Of a stretch of 64,000 bases of DNA, positions 30,209 to 40,239 are shown piece by piece. Under the pieces are notes generated by a model. That model saw only the letters and a program-made list of their open reading frames with translations. It was not told the origin of the DNA and searched no databases. Each line of letters starts with the position of its first letter. Position 1 is the stretch's first letter. The stretch spans positions 1 through 64,000 of the forward strand of contig JAAZAR010000021.1 of assembly GCA_012514235.1 (NCBI GenBank). The letters are read 5' to 3'. Position numbers and translations under genes: made by a program. This DNA is from Actinomycetota bacterium (GTDB lineage Bacteria; Actinomycetota; Thermoleophilia; UBA2241).

Positions 30209-31759
30209 TCAGGCGCCGCCCTCCCCGTCCTCCGGGAACTGCTCTCTCAGGACAGGATGACGGGCGGCTCGCGCCTCGTCGAGCCGCCGCACCGGCAGCG
30301 TCACCGGCGCCGAGCGCACGAGGTCCGGAGCGTCGCGCGCCTCCTGCGCCACCCGGTGGAACGCGTCGACTAGACGGTCGAGCGCGTCCTTGCTCTCCGT
30401 CTCCGTGGGCTCGACCATGAGAGCCTCGTCGACGATGAGCGGGAAGTAGGTGGTCGGCGGATGCACGCCGTAGTCGAGCAGCCGCTTCGCCACGTCCAGC
30501 GCGCGTATGCCGTCCTTCTTGAGCGGCGTCGCCGATCCGACGAACTCATGCATGCACCTCCGGTCGCCGTACGGGAGGTCCAGCAGGTCGCGCACGCCCT
30601 CCATCACGTAGTTGGCGTTGAGCACCGCCGTCTCGCTGACCTGGCGCAGGCCTTCGGCCCCGAGGCTGCGGATGTACGTCCACGCCCGGACCAGCACGCC
30701 GAAGTTGCCGTAGAACGAGCGGACCTTGCCGATGGTGTGCGGACGGTCGTACTGGAAGAAGAAGCGACCGTCCTCGCCCTGCTCCAGCACCGGCACCGGC
30801 AGGAACGGCACCAGCGCGTCGCGGACCACGATCGGTCCCGCGCCGGGACCGCCGCCGCCGTGCGGCGTGCTGAAGGTCTTGTGCGTGTTGAAGTGGACGA
30901 TGTCGAACCCCATGTCGCCGGGCCGGCTGATTCCGAGCACGGCGTTGGCGTTGGCGCCGTCGTAGTACAGCAGGCCGCCCGCCTCGTGCACCAGACGGGC
31001 GATCTCGGTGATGTGCTCGTCGAACAGCCCCAGGGTGTTCGGGTTGGTGAGCATGAGTCCGGCGATGTCGCCGCCGGCGACGACCTCGCGCAGGTGATCG
31101 AGGTCCACGCCGCCGCGCGCGTCGCTGCGCACGGGGGCGGGGACGAAGCCGCCCATGACGACACTGGCCGGGTTCGTGCCGTGGGCCGTGTCGGGGATGA
31201 TGATGCGCTTCGGGGCGCGGCCCTCGGCCTGATGCGCCGCGCGGATGATGAGCAGCCCGGTGAGCTCGCCGTGCGCGCCGGCCGCAGGCTGGAGCGTGGT
31301 GGCGTGGAGGCCGCTGATCTCGGCGAGCCAGCGCTCGAGCTCGTGCATCAGTTCGAGCGCCCCCTGCACCAGCGACTCCGGCTGGTAGGGATGCAGGCCG
31401 GCGAACCCCTCCAGCCGGGCGGCGCCTTCGTTGACGCGCGGGTTGTACTTCATCGTGCAACTGCCGAGCGGGTAGCTGCCGCTGTCCACGCCGTAGTTGA
31501 GCGCGCTCAGTCCGGTGAAGTGGCGCAGCAGGTCCACCTCGCTGATCTCGGGAAGGCGCGCCGGCCGCGTGCGGCGCAGGGACTCGGGGATGAGCTCGGC
31601 GACGGGCACCTCGGGCACGCCGAGCTCGGGCAGCGACCAGGAACCGCGCCCTGGGCGCGACCGCTCGTAGATGGTCGCGCGGTCGGCGGCCGGCGGACGG
31701 CACACCGCCGCGTCGTCTCGGCTCACGAGGTCTGGACGGAGGCCGGTGGAATCACTCAT
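30209..31759 (-). CDS. gcvPB: Glycine dehydrogenase (decarboxylating) subunit 2
   Basis: [58 protein letters not shown]. Confidence 0.96.
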   Translation of the reverse strand: MSDSTGLRPDLVSRDDAAVCRPPAADRATIYERSRPGRGSWSLPELGVPEVPVAELIPESLRRTRPARLPEISEVDLLRHFTGLSALNYGVDSGSYPLGSCTMKYNPRVNEGAARLEGFAGLHPYQPESLVQGALELMHELERWLAEISGLHATTLQPAAGAHGELTGLLIIRAAHQAEGRAPKRIIIPDTAHGTNPASVVMGGFVPAPVRSDARGGVDLDHLREVVAGGDIAGLMLTNPNTLGLFDEHITEIARLVHEAGGLLYYDGANANAVLGISRPGDMGFDIVHFNTHKTFSTPHGGGGPGAGPIVVRDALVPFLPVPVLEQGEDGRFFFQYDRPHTIGKVRSFYGNFGVLVRAWTYIRSLGAEGLRQVSETAVLNANYVMEGVRDLLDLPYGDRRCMHEFVGSATPLKKDGIRALDVAKRLLDYGVHPPTTYFPLIVDEALMVEPTETESKDALDRLVDAFHRVAQEARDAPDLVRSAPVTLPVRRLDEARAARHPVLREQFPEDGEGGA

Positions 31760-33173
31760 CGCCCACCTCCCCGCTCGCGAGGAGGTCGCCGAGAGCAGCC
31801 ACGAAGGCGTCGATCTCTGCCCGTGTGCGCTTCTCCGTCACGGCGAGCAGGAGCACGTCGTCGAGGGCGGCGTCCCCGGCGTCCTCGCCGCCCGGCACGA
31901 GGCCGGCGAACAGGCCGGCGAAGCGGCTCACGGCCACGCCGGCCAGGTAGCCCTGCGGCACGAGCGCCTCGACGACATCGGCCGCCGGACGCGGCAGCCG
32001 CACCGCGAACTCACGGACGACGGTGCCGGCGGTGAAGGCCGCCACGCCCGGGAGCGCCAGCAGGCGCTCCCGCAGGTAGGCGGCCTTGCGGGCACAGTGC
32101 AGGCCCAGCTGCGGCAGGCCGTCCTTGCCCAACCAGCTCAGGTAGACCAGGGTGGCGAGCGCGTTGAGCGCGTGATTGGAGCAGATGTTGCTGGTCGCCT
32201 TCTCGCGGCGGATGTGCTGCTCGCGCGTCTGCAGCGTGAGCACGTAGCCGCGCCGACCCTCGAGGTCGACGGTCTCGCCGACGAGGCGGCCGGGGATGCG
32301 GCGCATCAGCTTCGTCGTGACCGCCATGTAGCCGACGCCGGGGCCGCCGAAGTTCATCGCGTTGCCCAGCGCCTGTCCCTCGCCAACGACGATGTCGGCC
32401 CCCAGACGTCCGGGAGCCTCGAGCACGCCGAGCGAGACCGGGTCGGCGACGACGATGAACAGGGCGCCAGCCGCGTGCGCCAGCTCGGCCACGGCCGGCA
32501 GGTCCTCCAGCGCGCCGAAGAAATTGGGCTGCTGGACGACGACGGCAGCCGTGTCGTCGCCGACCGCGGCGGCGAGAGCGTCAAGGTCGGTCGCCGCGCC
32601 GGTCCGCACTCCCACGGTGCGCGGACGCGGTCCGTACCCGGCCGACTCGGTGGCGAGCACCTGCCGGTACTCCGGGTGGACGCCGGCGGAGAGCACGACC
32701 TGCCCGCGACGCGTCTGCACGCCGGCCAGGATGGAGGCCTCGGCGAGCGCCGTGCTGCCGTCGTACATGGACGCGTTGCTGACGTCCATACCGGTGAGCT
32801 CGCAGACGGCGGTCTGGAACTCGAAGATGGTCTGCAGCACGCCCTGGCTCCGTTCCGGCTGGTAGGGCGTATAGGCGGTGAGGAACTCACCGCGACTGAC
32901 GACCGCGTCGACCGCCGCCGGCACGTAGTGGTCGTAGACGCCGGCGCCGAGGAAGCTCACCAGCTGCGTCGCCGGCACGTCCTTGCCGGCGAGGCGGCGC
33001 AGCTCCGCGACGACCTCCGCCTCGCTGAGGCCGGCGGGCAGCGCCAGCGGCTCCCGCCGGCGGACCTCCTCGGGGATCTCGGCGAAGAGGTCCCCGATGC
33101 TGGCGGCCCGCACGGCCGCCAGCATCTCGCTCAGGTCCTGGGGACTGTGTGGGATGTAGCTCGTCGAGGTCAC
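31752..33173 (-). CDS. gcvPA: Glycine dehydrogenase (decarboxylating) subunit 1
   Basis: [48 protein letters not shown]. Confidence 0.96.
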   Translation of the reverse strand: MTSTSYIPHSPQDLSEMLAAVRAASIGDLFAEIPEEVRRREPLALPAGLSEAEVVAELRRLAGKDVPATQLVSFLGAGVYDHYVPAAVDAVVSRGEFLTAYTPYQPERSQGVLQTIFEFQTAVCELTGMDVSNASMYDGSTALAEASILAGVQTRRGQVVLSAGVHPEYRQVLATESAGYGPRPRTVGVRTGAATDLDALAAAVGDDTAAVVVQQPNFFGALEDLPAVAELAHAAGALFIVVADPVSLGVLEAPGRLGADIVVGEGQALGNAMNFGGPGVGYMAVTTKLMRRIPGRLVGETVDLEGRRGYVLTLQTREQHIRREKATSNICSNHALNALATLVYLSWLGKDGLPQLGLHCARKAAYLRERLLALPGVAAFTAGTVVREFAVRLPRPAADVVEALVPQGYLAGVAVSRFAGLFAGLVPGGEDAGDAALDDVLLLAVTEKRTRAEIDAFVAALGDLLASGEVGDE

Positions 33174-33196
33174 AAATCGATCGGGTTCGCCTGCGC

Positions 33197-33589
33197 TCAG
33201 GCTTCGTCGAGGAACCGCTTGTAGGCGTCGGCCTCCATGAGGTCGCCGAGCTCGCCGGGAGCGGTCATGCGGACGCGGATGAGCCAGCCCTCGCCGTAGC
33301 AGTCCTCGTTGACGCGCTGCGGCTCGTCCTGCAGCGCCTCGTTGACCTCGACCACCTCGCCGGTGAGCGGCGCGTACACGTCGGTGACGGCCTTGACCGA
33401 CTCGAGCTCGCCGTAGGGCTCACCGGCCTTGATCTCGGCGCCCACCTCAGGCAGCTCGGCGTAGACGATCTCACCCAGGGCATCCTGCGCGAACCAGGTG
33501 ATGCCGAAGACGGCGTCCTCGCCGTCAACGCGTACCCAGTCGTGTTCCTTGTAGTACCGCAGATCCTGCGGATAGCTCTCGTCGGCCAT
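33197..33589 (-). CDS. gcvH: Glycine cleavage system H protein
   Basis: YYKEHDWVRVDGEDAVFGITWFAQDALGEIVYAELPEVG ... GELESVKAVTDVYAPLTGEVVEVN (lipoyl-Lys motif ESVKA). Confidence 0.97.
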   Translation of the reverse strand: MADESYPQDLRYYKEHDWVRVDGEDAVFGITWFAQDALGEIVYAELPEVGAEIKAGEPYGELESVKAVTDVYAPLTGEVVEVNEALQDEPQRVNEDCYGEGWLIRVRMTAPGELGDLMEADAYKRFLDEA

Positions 33590-33694
33590 CGTCCCTCCTG
33601 TCCGTGCCACACCTGTCGAATCTCGACCCTGCCCGGGTCGCGCGGGCGAGAAAACGCTGCGCGCTCGGGAAGCCGCCGTCCCGGGCCGGATACG

Positions 33695-33725
33695 AAAAAA
33701 GACAGGGTGGGATGCCCACCCTGTC
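33695..33725 (-). terminator. Rho-independent terminator between glycine aptamer and gcvH
   Basis: Minus strand GACAGGGTGGG-cat-CCCACCCTGTC-TTTTTT, perfect 11-bp stem plus U6. Confidence 0.93.
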
Positions 33726-33778
33726 TGACTCCGCCACCTCGACGGCGGCACACGTCATCCGGGGGCCCGTCCGACCGC

Positions 33779-33862
33779 GCTCCATTGGCCTGAGAGTTTC
33801 GGCGCCACCCGCGCGCCTTGCCCCTTCGGCGTCCGACCCGGAGGGCGGACTCTCACGCGGCC
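33779..33862 (-). ncRNA. Glycine riboswitch, single recognisable aptamer
   Basis: Minus strand GTGAGAGTCCGCCC..GCGCCGAAGGGGCAAGGCGCGCGGGTGGCGCCGAAACTCTCAGGCCAATGGA; canonical CGCCGAAGGGGCAA and AAACTCTCAGGC..A.GGA blocks, upstream of gcvH. Confidence 0.95.
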
Positions 33863-33898
33863 TTCGTCCGGGCTGCTTCGCACCGGCTCAGCACACCC

Positions 33899-33928
33899 AC
33901 TGTAGCATCCGTCTGCGCGGTGCGACAA
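33899..33928 (-). promoter_or_regulatory. Candidate promoter of the glycine riboswitch/gcv transcript
   Basis: Minus strand TTGTCG-N18-TACAGT (extended -10 TGCTACAGT). Confidence 0.5.
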
Positions 33929-34014
33929 CGGTCGCCCGCGAGCCGAGCGGCGCGGGAGAGACCCGAGGCGGGCCCGCAGATGGGCCGCTGAGAAGACCGG
34001 GCCCGAACGAACGT

Positions 34015-34054
34015 GACGACGGCCGGCGGCGCACAGTCGCCGCCGGCCGTCGTC
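34015..34054 (-). terminator. Perfect 17-bp inverted repeat downstream of the M23 peptidase gene
   Basis: GACGACGGCCGGCGGCG-cacagt-CGCCGCCGGCCGTCGTC; no U-tract; strand assigned from context. Confidence 0.5.
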
Positions 34055-34271
34055 CGGCGCGGTCATACCCCCCGATGTGACCGCGGTTCGGCGCCGAAGC
34101 GCCGTGAGTCCTGCGTGCTCGACGGGGCCGCGTCGCGGAACTCGCCAGGCGACAGGCCTGCCAGCCTCCCCAAGCCGGTTCAGGTAACCACGATGCGGAC
34201 GCCCGGTCAAGTTCGGCCACGGCGCGGTACCCGGATGGTGCAGCTCGTTCGGGGGCGGTTGCCCGGTGGCT

Positions 34272-35819
34272 TCAGTACACCACGAACGTGCGCCATGCCG
34301 TCGCCGTGCGGGCGAAGGCGTCGTCCGCGGGGCGGACGGCGCGCACGCGCCAGGACCCCGCGGCAAGGCGTGCGTGGGCGACGTACCGCGTCGCCCCGCC
34401 GGCCAGATCGCGGTTGACGGCGGCGCGCTCGAGCTTGTCCAGCCACGCGCCGCCCGCGCCGCGCCGCTGGAACCGCAGCCGGACTGTCTTCGTCCCTGCG
34501 GGATCGCGCGGCACGAGCCGCCCGGTGACGGTGATCAGGGCGGCCGCGGCCGCACGCTTCGGCAGACGCGGCGTCGTCACCTGCACGTGTGGGGTCACGA
34601 CCCCGCCGGAGCTGCGCGCCGCGAGGTAGGCGCGCCCCTCGGGCTGTTCGGCGGGAGGCGCGAACACCGCCCGCAGTGTGACGGCCGCGGAGGGGCGATA
34701 GCGGAACGTCGTCGTCCCCTTCGCACCGGTCGCGGCAAGTGACAGCGTCTGCCAGCGGTCCCCGAGGGAGCGCTGCAGCTTCAGGACACCGCCGGGGATG
34801 GGCCGGCCGGCACCGTTGGTCAGTCCGGCCACCAGGACGGCCTTGGCCCCCCAGACCGGAGTGTCGTGCTTCGCCGTCAGCGTGACGACGGGAAGCAGGT
34901 CGGCGACGGAGAAGCCGACGGCTGGACTGGCGAGCGGGGCCACCTTGTAGCGACGCGTGTCGAAGTCCGGCGGCGCCTCGTCCGCCGCCAGCGCCTCGCG
35001 GACGCCGGTCGCAAGGTCGAGGCGCCAGGCCATAGAGCCGGCGTCGCCCTCCTCGCTCCAGTAGGCGGCGCCCTCCGCGGCTCCATACCGCAACGGTTCG
35101 GTCTCGGTGGCGACTGTCGTCCGGGGCGGCTCCGGCGGCCTGTACGCGGCTGCGGACGGGTTGGTCCTGAGGAACTTGACCGGGTCCACGAACCCCCCGT
35201 GGTCGCCCCAGCTCTTCGGCACGTGCCCGGCGTACGGGTTGCCGTCGCGGTACTTCGTCCCGGGGTGGGTGCTGAAGTGCAGGTGCCTGCACCCGTTCAC
35301 CTTGGCGATCTGCTGGCCGGCGACGACGCGCTCGCCAGCCTTCACCCGCAGCGAGGACACGTGCCCGTACAAGGCGTGGAACCTGGTCCCCGATGCGGTG
35401 GTGTGCGTGATGATGATGCAGCCGCCGGGGGCGCCGCCGACGCCGTACCCGCCGGCATCGGCACGGGAGATGAACACGACGCCGTCACCGATCGCCACGA
35501 CGGCCCGGCCGACGGCGCAGGGCATGTCCTGGGCCACGTGCACGTAGGCGCCGCGAGGATCGAGCCAGCCGGACCACCCTTGGAAGTCCTCCGTGCCGAC
35601 CGGCCAGTACCAGCCCCCGCTCCCGGGAGCGGGGGCGTTGAGCGCGGCGCGCGCACCGATCGCCAAGGGGCCCGAGTAGACGGGCTCCGGCAAGACGGCC
35701 GACGCGGTGGGTGGCGACGCCGCCGCCGCCGGCACGAGGAGCAGGAACAGCGCCGCGAGCAGCGCCGTCAGGGCCGCGGGCGCGCTGCTGCCTCTCAGGA
35801 CTGTCGTCCAGTCGTCCAC
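34272..35819 (-). CDS. Exported M23-like (LytM/peptidoglycan) peptidase-domain protein
   Basis: Signal peptide; GYGVGGAPGGCIIITHTTASGTRFHALYGHVSSLRVKAGERVVAGQQIAKVNGCRHLHFSTHPG. Confidence 0.85.
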   Translation of the reverse strand: MDDWTTVLRGSSAPAALTALLAALFLLLVPAAAASPPTASAVLPEPVYSGPLAIGARAALNAPAPGSGGWYWPVGTEDFQGWSGWLDPRGAYVHVAQDMPCAVGRAVVAIGDGVVFISRADAGGYGVGGAPGGCIIITHTTASGTRFHALYGHVSSLRVKAGERVVAGQQIAKVNGCRHLHFSTHPGTKYRDGNPYAGHVPKSWGDHGGFVDPVKFLRTNPSAAAYRPPEPPRTTVATETEPLRYGAAEGAAYWSEEGDAGSMAWRLDLATGVREALAADEAPPDFDTRRYKVAPLASPAVGFSVADLLPVVTLTAKHDTPVWGAKAVLVAGLTNGAGRPIPGGVLKLQRSLGDRWQTLSLAATGAKGTTTFRYRPSAAVTLRAVFAPPAEQPEGRAYLAARSSGGVVTPHVQVTTPRLPKRAAAAALITVTGRLVPRDPAGTKTVRLRFQRRGAGGAWLDKLERAAVNRDLAGGATRYVAHARLAAGSWRVRAVRPADDAFARTATAWRTFVVY

Positions 35820-35938
35820 TGACGCCGTAGTATGACACGGACGGCGGCGGCGCGCCGGCGGCGCCGGCGCTCAGGCCCGCCTCCGGCGCCTTCCGGCGTC
35901 TCCCCGCCGGGCAACGCCGCCCTGCTCGCGGGGGGCGC

Positions 35939-36310
35939 TCAGACAATCCAGGTCATGCCGTTCCAGTACGCCTCCACGCGCCGCTTGCGCCGAAGCGCGA
36001 ACTCCATGGTCCTGGGCCAGATCCGCTGGGTCCCCTCGAGGTAGAGTTCGAAACCGTCCAGGTTGACACGGCGGAATGCAAGCTCGAGCCGGGACGGCGG
36101 GCGGGTGGCAGCCTCCAGCATGCACGGCACCGGGGTCAGCCCCGGCGGAAGCCAGACCCACACGAACAGCCGGCCGCCGTGAGCAGCGACGAACTCGCGC
36201 ACGTCGTCCGGCACCACGAACTCGACGTCAGACAGGACGTCCGTGGCGTCGTGGACCCGACCACATTGTGGCATCCAGACCGTCACGGTCCCTCCGAAGA
36301 GCAGTCTCAC
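35939..36310 (-). CDS. Hypothetical protein
   Basis: In-frame section of ORF 35939..38158 upstream of which other genes lie; likely start GTG 36310 (VRLLFGGTVTVWMPQCGRVHD) or ATG 36274. Confidence 0.5.
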   Translation of the reverse strand: MRLLFGGTVTVWMPQCGRVHDATDVLSDVEFVVPDDVREFVAAHGGRLFVWVWLPPGLTPVPCMLEAATRPPSRLELAFRRVNLDGFELYLEGTQRIWPRTMEFALRRKRRVEAYWNGMTWIV

Positions 36311-36445
36311 CCGGAGTGTTCCCGCCAGTGACGGTACGCAGCCTTGAGGTGCGGAAAGAGCCCGTTGTGGCCGCGCCAGGCACGTTCTGCTAGCGTCGAG
36401 CCGGCGGCTCACGGAAGGCACCGCCGCAGAGAAGAAGGGAGCCGC

Positions 36446-37270
36446 ATGTCCGACCTCGAGACGTTCGCCGCCGCCCCGCCGGACCTGCGCGAGCTGCTCG
36501 CCCTGGCGAGCGACCTCGCGCTCGAGGCGGGCCGCATCCACGCGGAGGGCAGGCGCCGGGCGCTCACCCTCGAGACGAAGTCCTCGCCGACCGACGTCGT
36601 GAGCCAGGTGGACCGGGAGGCCGAACAGCTCATCATGCGGCGCCTGAGCACCGAGCGCCCGAGGGACGCCCTGCTGGCCGAGGAGGGCAGCCTGCTGACC
36701 GGCGAGAGCGGCGTGCGCTGGATCGTCGACCCCTTGGACGGCACCACCAACTACGTGTACGGCTACCCGGCGTACGCGGCCTCCATCGCGGTGGAGGTGG
36801 ACGGCATCGTCACCGTGGGCGCCGTCCTCGATTCCGCCTCCGGACGCTTGTACCGGGCGATCGCCGGCCACGGCGCCGTCTGCGGCGAGCGCCGACTCAG
36901 GGCCAGACGCTCCGCCGACCTCTCCACGGCGCTGGTGGCGACCGGCTTCAGCTACGACGCGGCGCAGCGCGAACGGCAGGGCGCCGTGGTCGCGGCGGCT
37001 CTCGGACGCATCCGCGACATCCGTCGCGGCGGCACCGCGGCGCTGGACCTCTGCCGCGTCGCCGCCGGCGAGGTCGACGCGTACTGGGAGCTCGACCTCT
37101 CGCCCTGGGACTACGCCGCCGGCACGCTGATCGCCCGCGAGGCGGGCGCCGCCGTGGAGCACCTGCAGGCGTCGCACGGACGCGGTCCGGCGGTCGTCGC
37201 CGCGCACCCGGCGCTCATGCCGGCGTTCCTGGCTTTGCTCGAGGAGGCCGGCGCCCTCAGGCACAGCTGA
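36446..37270 (+). CDS. Inositol monophosphatase family protein
   Basis: WIVDPLDGTTNYVYGYPAYAASIAVE, LAEEGS, WELDLSPWDYAAGTLIAREAG. Confidence 0.93.
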   Translation: MSDLETFAAAPPDLRELLALASDLALEAGRIHAEGRRRALTLETKSSPTDVVSQVDREAEQLIMRRLSTERPRDALLAEEGSLLTGESGVRWIVDPLDGTTNYVYGYPAYAASIAVEVDGIVTVGAVLDSASGRLYRAIAGHGAVCGERRLRARRSADLSTALVATGFSYDAAQRERQGAVVAAALGRIRDIRRGGTAALDLCRVAAGEVDAYWELDLSPWDYAAGTLIAREAGAAVEHLQASHGRGPAVVAAHPALMPAFLALLEEAGALRHS

Positions 37271-37320
37271 CGGCGCCCCGGGACGCCGAGGCAGGGGACC
37301 TCGCGGCGCCGCGGCGCCGG

Positions 37321-37974
37321 TCAGGAACGCAGGTCCAGCAGCTCGCCCGGAGCCTCGATCACCGCTGTGGCCCCGCTGGCCACGAGCTCCTCCGGCGTGC
37401 GAAACCCCCAGGCGGCACCCACGGCGACCATCCCGGCGGCGGTCGCCGTGCGCATGTCGACGTGCGAATCGCCCACGTACGCGACCCTCGCCGGCGGCAG
37501 CCCGAAACGGGCGGCGATGTCCAGCGCCACGGTGGGATCGGGCTTGAGCGGCGCGTCCGGACGTGCCCCGGCGACCACGACGAAGTCGCCGGGATCGAGC
37601 AGCGCGGCCACGATAGTCTGCGTGGGCTCGTCCGCCTTGTTCGAGTGGACGGCGAGAGGCACGCCGGCCGCCCTGAGCGCGCGCACCAGCTCGGGCACGC
37701 CCTCGTAGGCACGTGTCTTGACCAGCGAGTGCGCGCCGTACTCCTCGAGCATGCGCGCGTAGCACCGCTCGACGCGTTCGGCGCTGCGCAGCTCCGCCGG
37801 CAGCGCCTCCGTCACCAGGTTCCGTATGCCGTAGCCGATGAGGTAACGGTACTCGTCGTAGCCGTGACCCGGCGCGCCCTCGTGCGCGAGCACCGTGTTC
37901 ATCGCGTCGGCGATGTCCTCGAGCGTGTCCACGAGCGTGCCGTCGAGGTCGAAGATGACGCCGTCGAATCCCAT
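37321..37974 (-). CDS. HAD phosphatase (phosphoglycolate phosphatase-like)
   Basis: MGFDGVIFDLDGTLVDTLEDIADAMNTVL ... VAYVGDSHVDMRTATAAGM. Confidence 0.9.
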   Translation of the reverse strand: MGFDGVIFDLDGTLVDTLEDIADAMNTVLAHEGAPGHGYDEYRYLIGYGIRNLVTEALPAELRSAERVERCYARMLEEYGAHSLVKTRAYEGVPELVRALRAAGVPLAVHSNKADEPTQTIVAALLDPGDFVVVAGARPDAPLKPDPTVALDIAARFGLPPARVAYVGDSHVDMRTATAAGMVAVGAAWGFRTPEELVASGATAVIEAPGELLDLRS

Positions 37975-38093
37975 GACGGCTGTATATCATGGCGCGGCCG
38001 GGAACCGGCATGTGGCGGCCTTGAGCCGCGGGGATGTCGATGCTAGCGTGGCCGCAGAAGCGCGGCGGCGGAGCTGCGGCAGAGGGAGATCGA

Positions 38094-40226
38094 GTGGCAC
38101 GGAGGAGACGCCAGGAGGCGCTCGGGCGTGTCGTCGGTGTAGGAGGTCTGTTCGGCACCGCCTACGGCGACATCGCCACTTCCATCTATCTCGTTTTGGG
38201 AGCCCTAGGGCTCTCAGCCCTTGGGCTGACCCCTCTCGTCATCCTTTTGGTGGGCGTTGTGTTCATCCTTACGTCGTGGTCGTACGCCGAGGCCTCGTCG
38301 GCGCTCCCGGATGCCAGCGGCGCGACCAGCTTCGCCAGGCGCGCCTTCGACCCGTTGACAGGGTTCGCCACGGCGTGGGCCCTGCTGCTCGACTCCGCGG
38401 TGATCGTCGCCATGGCCTGCCTCGCCGTGCCGCACTACCTCGGAGCGCTGTGGCCCCAGCTCCAGGACGAGCCGTACGACCTCGCCGTCGGTGCGGGCGT
38501 GCTCGTGCTCATCGTGCTGCTCAACGTGCTCGGCGTACAGGAGTCAGTCAGGCTGAGCTCCCTCACCGCCGCACTCGGGTTCTCGACGCTCGTCCTGCTG
38601 CTCGTCGTCGGGCTGTTCATCACGCTGCACCCCGGCGACGTGTGGAGCCAGATCCAGTTGGGAGTCGCGCCGACGTGGGGCAGCCTGCTATGGGTGCTCC
38701 CTCTCGCCCTCGGCGCGCTGCTGGGCATCGACACCATCTCGAGCCGGGCGGAGACCGCGCTGCGCCCGGAACGCGACGTGCCGCGCGCCCTCACCCTCAT
38801 GCCGCCGATCGTCGTCGCCCTCGCCGTGGGCCTGGCGCTCGTCGCGCTCTCCGTGCTCCCCGTCGAGTCAAACGTCGTCCCGGTCGACCCTGCGACCGGC
38901 CTGACGAAGCCGGTCGCCGTCGTCCCCGGCGACCGGGCGGGTGTCTACATGCTTGTCGACGACCCGGGCGCCGTCGTGTACGTGCCGGTACGGCGCGTCG
39001 ACGGCGCCTACGTCATCCCCGCGCAGCGACCGGCGGGCCCGGTCGTCGAGCAGGACGGCGTCATGGTCACCCGTCTGTACGGCACGCTGCTCGGCAGCGA
39101 CTACCTGCGCGACCCCGTGATGGGCCTCGTCGACGGCCTCCCGGCCGACCTGGAGTGGCTGGCGCGACCGCTCCGCGTCTGGGTGGCGGTCGTCGTCTCC
39201 CTGGCACTCGTCCTCGTCGCGAGCTCCGTGGTGGGCGGCTCGGGCCGCATCGTGTACTCGCTCGCACGGCATCGGCAGATCCCCGCGCTCCTGGGACGCG
39301 TCGGGATCACGCGCATGACACCCTACGTCGGCATCATCCTCTTCGGGGTCGTCTCGGGGGTGCTCCTGCTGCCCAAGGACCCGCTGCTCCTGTTCGGACT
39401 CCTCGGGTTCGGTGTCGCGCTCGCCTTCACACTGACGCACCTCTCCGTGATCGCCCTGCGGTTGCGCGAGCCCGCCCTGGCGCGGCCGTTCGTCGTGCCG
39501 CTGCAGGTGCGCTACCGGGGCGTGCTCGTGCCGCTCCCGGCCGTGATCGGAGCGGCCGCCTGCTTTACGATCTGGGTGGTCATGATCGCCACCCATCCCG
39601 CCGCCCGGCTCGTCGGGCTGGTGTGGCTGGGCGCGGGGGTCCTCTTCTACCTGGTGTACCGGCGCGCGGCAGGACACCCGCTCCTGCGTCAGCCGAAGGA
39701 GACGGCCCTGCCGCCGGCCGCCATGTCCAACGTGGACTACGACCGCATCCTGGTGCCGGTCAACGGGACCAGGCTGAGCGACGAGATGATGGTACTGGCC
39801 TGCCAGCTGGCGTCGGAGAAAGGAGCGACGATCGACGTCGTCTACGTCGTCGAGGTGCCGATGAACCTTCCGATCGACGCCTCGATGGAGCGGGAGCGGG
39901 CCCGCGGCACGCAGATCCTTGACGTGGCCATGGCCGTCGCCGCCGAGTTCGGCGTGGAGGCATGGCCACACCTGGTCCCGGCTCGGCGGGCCGGCCGTGC
40001 GATCGTGGAGACCGCGGAGGAGTGGGACTGCGACGTCGTCGTCATCGGCTCGCCACGCAAGCTGCGCAGCGACGCGCGGCTCGTCGGCAGCACCGTCGAG
40101 TACGTCTTGCGGAACGCCCCGGGCGAGGTGCTCCTCAACCTTGTGCCGCACGACTACGACCTGCGGAGCTTCGACCAGCCTGGGCTCGACACGAGCGCCG
40201 CGGACGACGAGACTGTCCGGGAATGA
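38094..40226 (+). CDS. APC-superfamily permease with C-terminal UspA domain
   Basis: Multi-TM GLFGTAYGDIATSIYLVLGALGLSALGLTPLVI; C-terminal VDYDRILVPVNGTRLSDEMMVLACQLASEKGATIDVVYVVEVP. GTG 38094 preferred over 38034 (promoter-like TTGAGC-N17-TAGCGT at 38021-38049). Confidence 0.85.
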   Translation: MARRRRQEALGRVVGVGGLFGTAYGDIATSIYLVLGALGLSALGLTPLVILLVGVVFILTSWSYAEASSALPDASGATSFARRAFDPLTGFATAWALLLDSAVIVAMACLAVPHYLGALWPQLQDEPYDLAVGAGVLVLIVLLNVLGVQESVRLSSLTAALGFSTLVLLLVVGLFITLHPGDVWSQIQLGVAPTWGSLLWVLPLALGALLGIDTISSRAETALRPERDVPRALTLMPPIVVALAVGLALVALSVLPVESNVVPVDPATGLTKPVAVVPGDRAGVYMLVDDPGAVVYVPVRRVDGAYVIPAQRPAGPVVEQDGVMVTRLYGTLLGSDYLRDPVMGLVDGLPADLEWLARPLRVWVAVVVSLALVLVASSVVGGSGRIVYSLARHRQIPALLGRVGITRMTPYVGIILFGVVSGVLLLPKDPLLLFGLLGFGVALAFTLTHLSVIALRLREPALARPFVVPLQVRYRGVLVPLPAVIGAAACFTIWVVMIATHPAARLVGLVWLGAGVLFYLVYRRAAGHPLLRQPKETALPPAAMSNVDYDRILVPVNGTRLSDEMMVLACQLASEKGATIDVVYVVEVPMNLPIDASMERERARGTQILDVAMAVAAEFGVEAWPHLVPARRAGRAIVETAEEWDCDVVVIGSPRKLRSDARLVGSTVEYVLRNAPGEVLLNLVPHDYDLRSFDQPGLDTSAADDETVRE

Positions 40227-40239
40227 AGGTGTGACAGGC

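Noticed and set aside
27065-30373. 1102-aa plus-strand ORF (and similar long ORFs at 397..1896, 1572..3110, 5260..6855, 6915..8240, 60255..62252)
   Set aside because: Antisense shadow ORFs over well-supported genes; low-complexity R/A/V/G/H-rich translations with no family motifs, expected at high GC.
33862-34060. A second (tandem) glycine aptamer upstream of the first
   Set aside because: No second CGCCGAAGGGGCAA/CUCUCAGG block; a promoter-like element sits immediately upstream of the first aptamer.
34060-34271. c-di-AMP (ydaO) riboswitch for the M23 gene
   Set aside because: The stretch is downstream, not upstream, of the M23 gene and I could not align the ydaO core; kept only as an unassigned structured region.
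35939-38158. Single 739-aa minus-strand ORF
   Set aside because: Spans the antisense of the IMPase gene and an alternate frame of the HAD phosphatase; only the last ~120 codons look like an independent small gene.
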